This document shows positions 63,081-64,000 of a stretch of 64,000 nucleotides of DNA, piece by piece. The translations under genes were made by a program, and so were the position numbers. This DNA is from Bdellovibrionales bacterium RIFOXYC1_FULL_37_79. Its GTDB lineage: Bacteria; Bdellovibrionota; Bacteriovoracia; Bacteriovoracales; Bacteriovoracaceae. The notes under the pieces are model-generated. The model had not been told where the DNA came from, did not search any database, and was given only the letters and a program-made list of their open reading frames with translations. Location: the NCBI GenBank assembly GCA_001770015.1, contig MEQB01000042.1:96352-160351 (forward strand). The letters run 5' to 3'. Each line of letters opens with the position of its first letter. The stretch's first letter is position 1.

Positions 63081-63473
63081 TTAATTATTTTGAATATTAC
63101 AAATTGCTTCAATAATTTTATTTTCTGTTGAAAACTTGATTGACAAATAATATTCCATATTTGGATCTACAGTTTCTAGACCAATATGCTCAATTGATAA
63201 TATAGAACGGAGGTTTAAATTATTTTGATCAGTTGCTTCTAGAACAATCGTTGTTTTATTATTCTCATTAAAGGCAACTAGACATATCTTTTTATCATCA
63301 AAACATGTTTGGGGTTTTAAATTAATATCGTCAATATCAGTACTTATTGACAATGTACCCATCAGTGAATCACTTTGTCCATTTGGATATAGCTTGCAGT
63401 GAACAACACTTTCTCCCCATGCCAACGAAGATGTAATTAGTCCTATCATGGTTACTAATAACAATTTTCTCAT
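63081..63473 (-). CDS. Small secreted protein, unknown function
   Basis: 130 residues from ATG 63473 (GGAGA upstream, inside a longer frame from 63491). Signal peptide MRKLLLVTMIGLITSSLAWG, cleavage near residue 20. The mature domain is beta-rich with four cysteines (VHCKLY, QTCFDDKKICLV, EAICNIQNN), two possible disulfides. It has a strong terminator, so it is an independent transcription unit. No family recognised. Confidence 0.65.
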   Translation of the reverse strand: MRKLLLVTMIGLITSSLAWGESVVHCKLYPNGQSDSLMGTLSISTDIDDINLKPQTCFDDKKICLVAFNENNKTTIVLEATDQNNLNLRSILSIEHIGLETVDPNMEYYLSIKFSTENKIIEAICNIQNN

Positions 63474-63913
63474 AACTTTTTCTCCTTTCATTTGTTCCAG
63501 ACATTGATATAAACGAAAATTAGAATATATAAAACAAAAAAAATTTAATGTGTCGTTATTTACATATTTATTTCGAATTGCTTCACGATATCTGTTGTCG
63601 AAATTGGATTAATGAAGAATTTCGTTTTTAATAACTCTCAAATTTAAAATCAACTTATGCTTGAATAAGTTCAAATTCAATTTACAAGTACTTATGTTCA
63701 AATGCTGTAGCCATTTGTACTATAGTAAGAAGAAATTTTGGATACTATGGCCTAAATATACAATTGCAACAAAACACCCTGAAAAGCTCTTGATTGAAAA
63801 TTGTCAATTCTCATAGAGAATTTTTTATTGCTTGAAGTTTGATTCTTTAGAAAAAACTACACTTTGAATAAGTATTCATAATTTATTTTTAGTTTAATTA
63901 TTATAGTAACTGC
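63474..63913. other. AT-rich region without recognisable genes
   Basis: No frame with coding character, RNA gene or hairpin of note in these 440 bp. It presumably holds the promoter of the secreted-protein gene near 63500 and the downstream flank of the partial gene at the right edge. Confidence 0.5.
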
Positions 63914-64000
63914 TCACCCATTATTTGCAAATTTTCCTGACATCGCAAGCCCAATTGCTTGAAGAGCCGAGTATCCTTGATATCTCATGGATTTTATATA
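63914..64000 (-). CDS. Possible 3' end of a gene entering from the right edge
   Basis: The reverse strand is open from the edge for 28 codons (YIKSMRYQGYSALQAIGLAMSGKFANNG) to a TGA at 63914. The composition is protein-like and unlike the surrounding AT-rich DNA, but the piece is too short to assign. Confidence 0.35.
   Translation of the reverse strand, partial: YIKSMRYQGYSALQAIGLAMSGKFANNG

Overview
The window is a low-GC, densely packed chromosomal segment of a Gram-negative, diderm bacterium. Lgt, an LptF-type permease, an MsbA-type exporter, heptosyltransferase-like enzymes, a C-terminal-Phe beta-barrel, MltD, RodZ-like and PilF-like proteins and many signal-peptide lipoproteins all point to an outer membrane. 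The gene mix (many short secreted proteins of unknown function, lipoproteins, a CoA block using CoaX) would fit a low-GC member of the Bdellovibrionota such as the Bacteriovorax/Peredibacter group. That placement is an inference; no rRNA or other phylogenetic marker was read at nucleotide level.

Layout. 1-3.7 kb: an RRM protein running off the left edge, a YhcH/YjgK/YiaL-family protein, a short RlmN-like radical SAM enzyme and bifunctional glutathionylspermidine synthetase/amidase. 3.9-6.7 kb: a high-affinity zinc (or manganese) ABC importer led by a ribbon-helix-helix/zinc-ribbon protein, with a perfect 27-bp palindrome inside its promoter. 6.7-9.1 kb: an ankyrin lipoprotein and a 117-bp direct repeat that duplicates the 3' end of rlmH and brackets a two-gene HEPN plus BolA-like module. 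9.1-11.4 kb: rplU-rpmA-obgE-rsfS-rlmH. 11.4-23 kb: envelope genes (lgt, mltD, a beta-barrel, lptF, rodZ-like, pilF-like) with trmL and pepA. 23-29.5 kb: trkH-trkA, a HAMP/PAS membrane protein, lepA. 29.5-39.9 kb: surface polysaccharide genes (glycosyltransferases, flippase-like protein, ugd, GT9), a Nit hydrolase, a secreted beta-propeller cluster and an Nfu-type protein. 40-45 kb: a small SF2 helicase overlapping recO, an MsbA-like exporter, a stand-alone CZB protein. 45-51 kb: a translationally coupled pantothenate-to-CoA operon (DUF2520 protein, panB, panC, coaC, coaB, coaX), then nadE. 51-53 kb: a cysteine-repeat secreted protein and a DUF2239 gene behind a promoter with two ACCCGGGT boxes.

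From about 53 kb to the right edge the DNA looks accessory: small secreted proteins, a methyltransferase/GT22 pair, a Fic protein with its own operator-like repeats, and at least four broken genes (a frameshifted lipoprotein, a multiply frameshifted secreted protein with an echo of its 3' end 2.6 kb away, an M23 peptidase fragment, and an AAA ATPase without its P-loop).

The most unusual parts are the duplicated rlmH 3' end around a defence-like module (the chromosomal site that SCCmec uses in Staphylococcus), the self-regulated zinc operon, and the DUF2239 promoter. No rRNA, tRNA, CRISPR array or complete insertion sequence was found.
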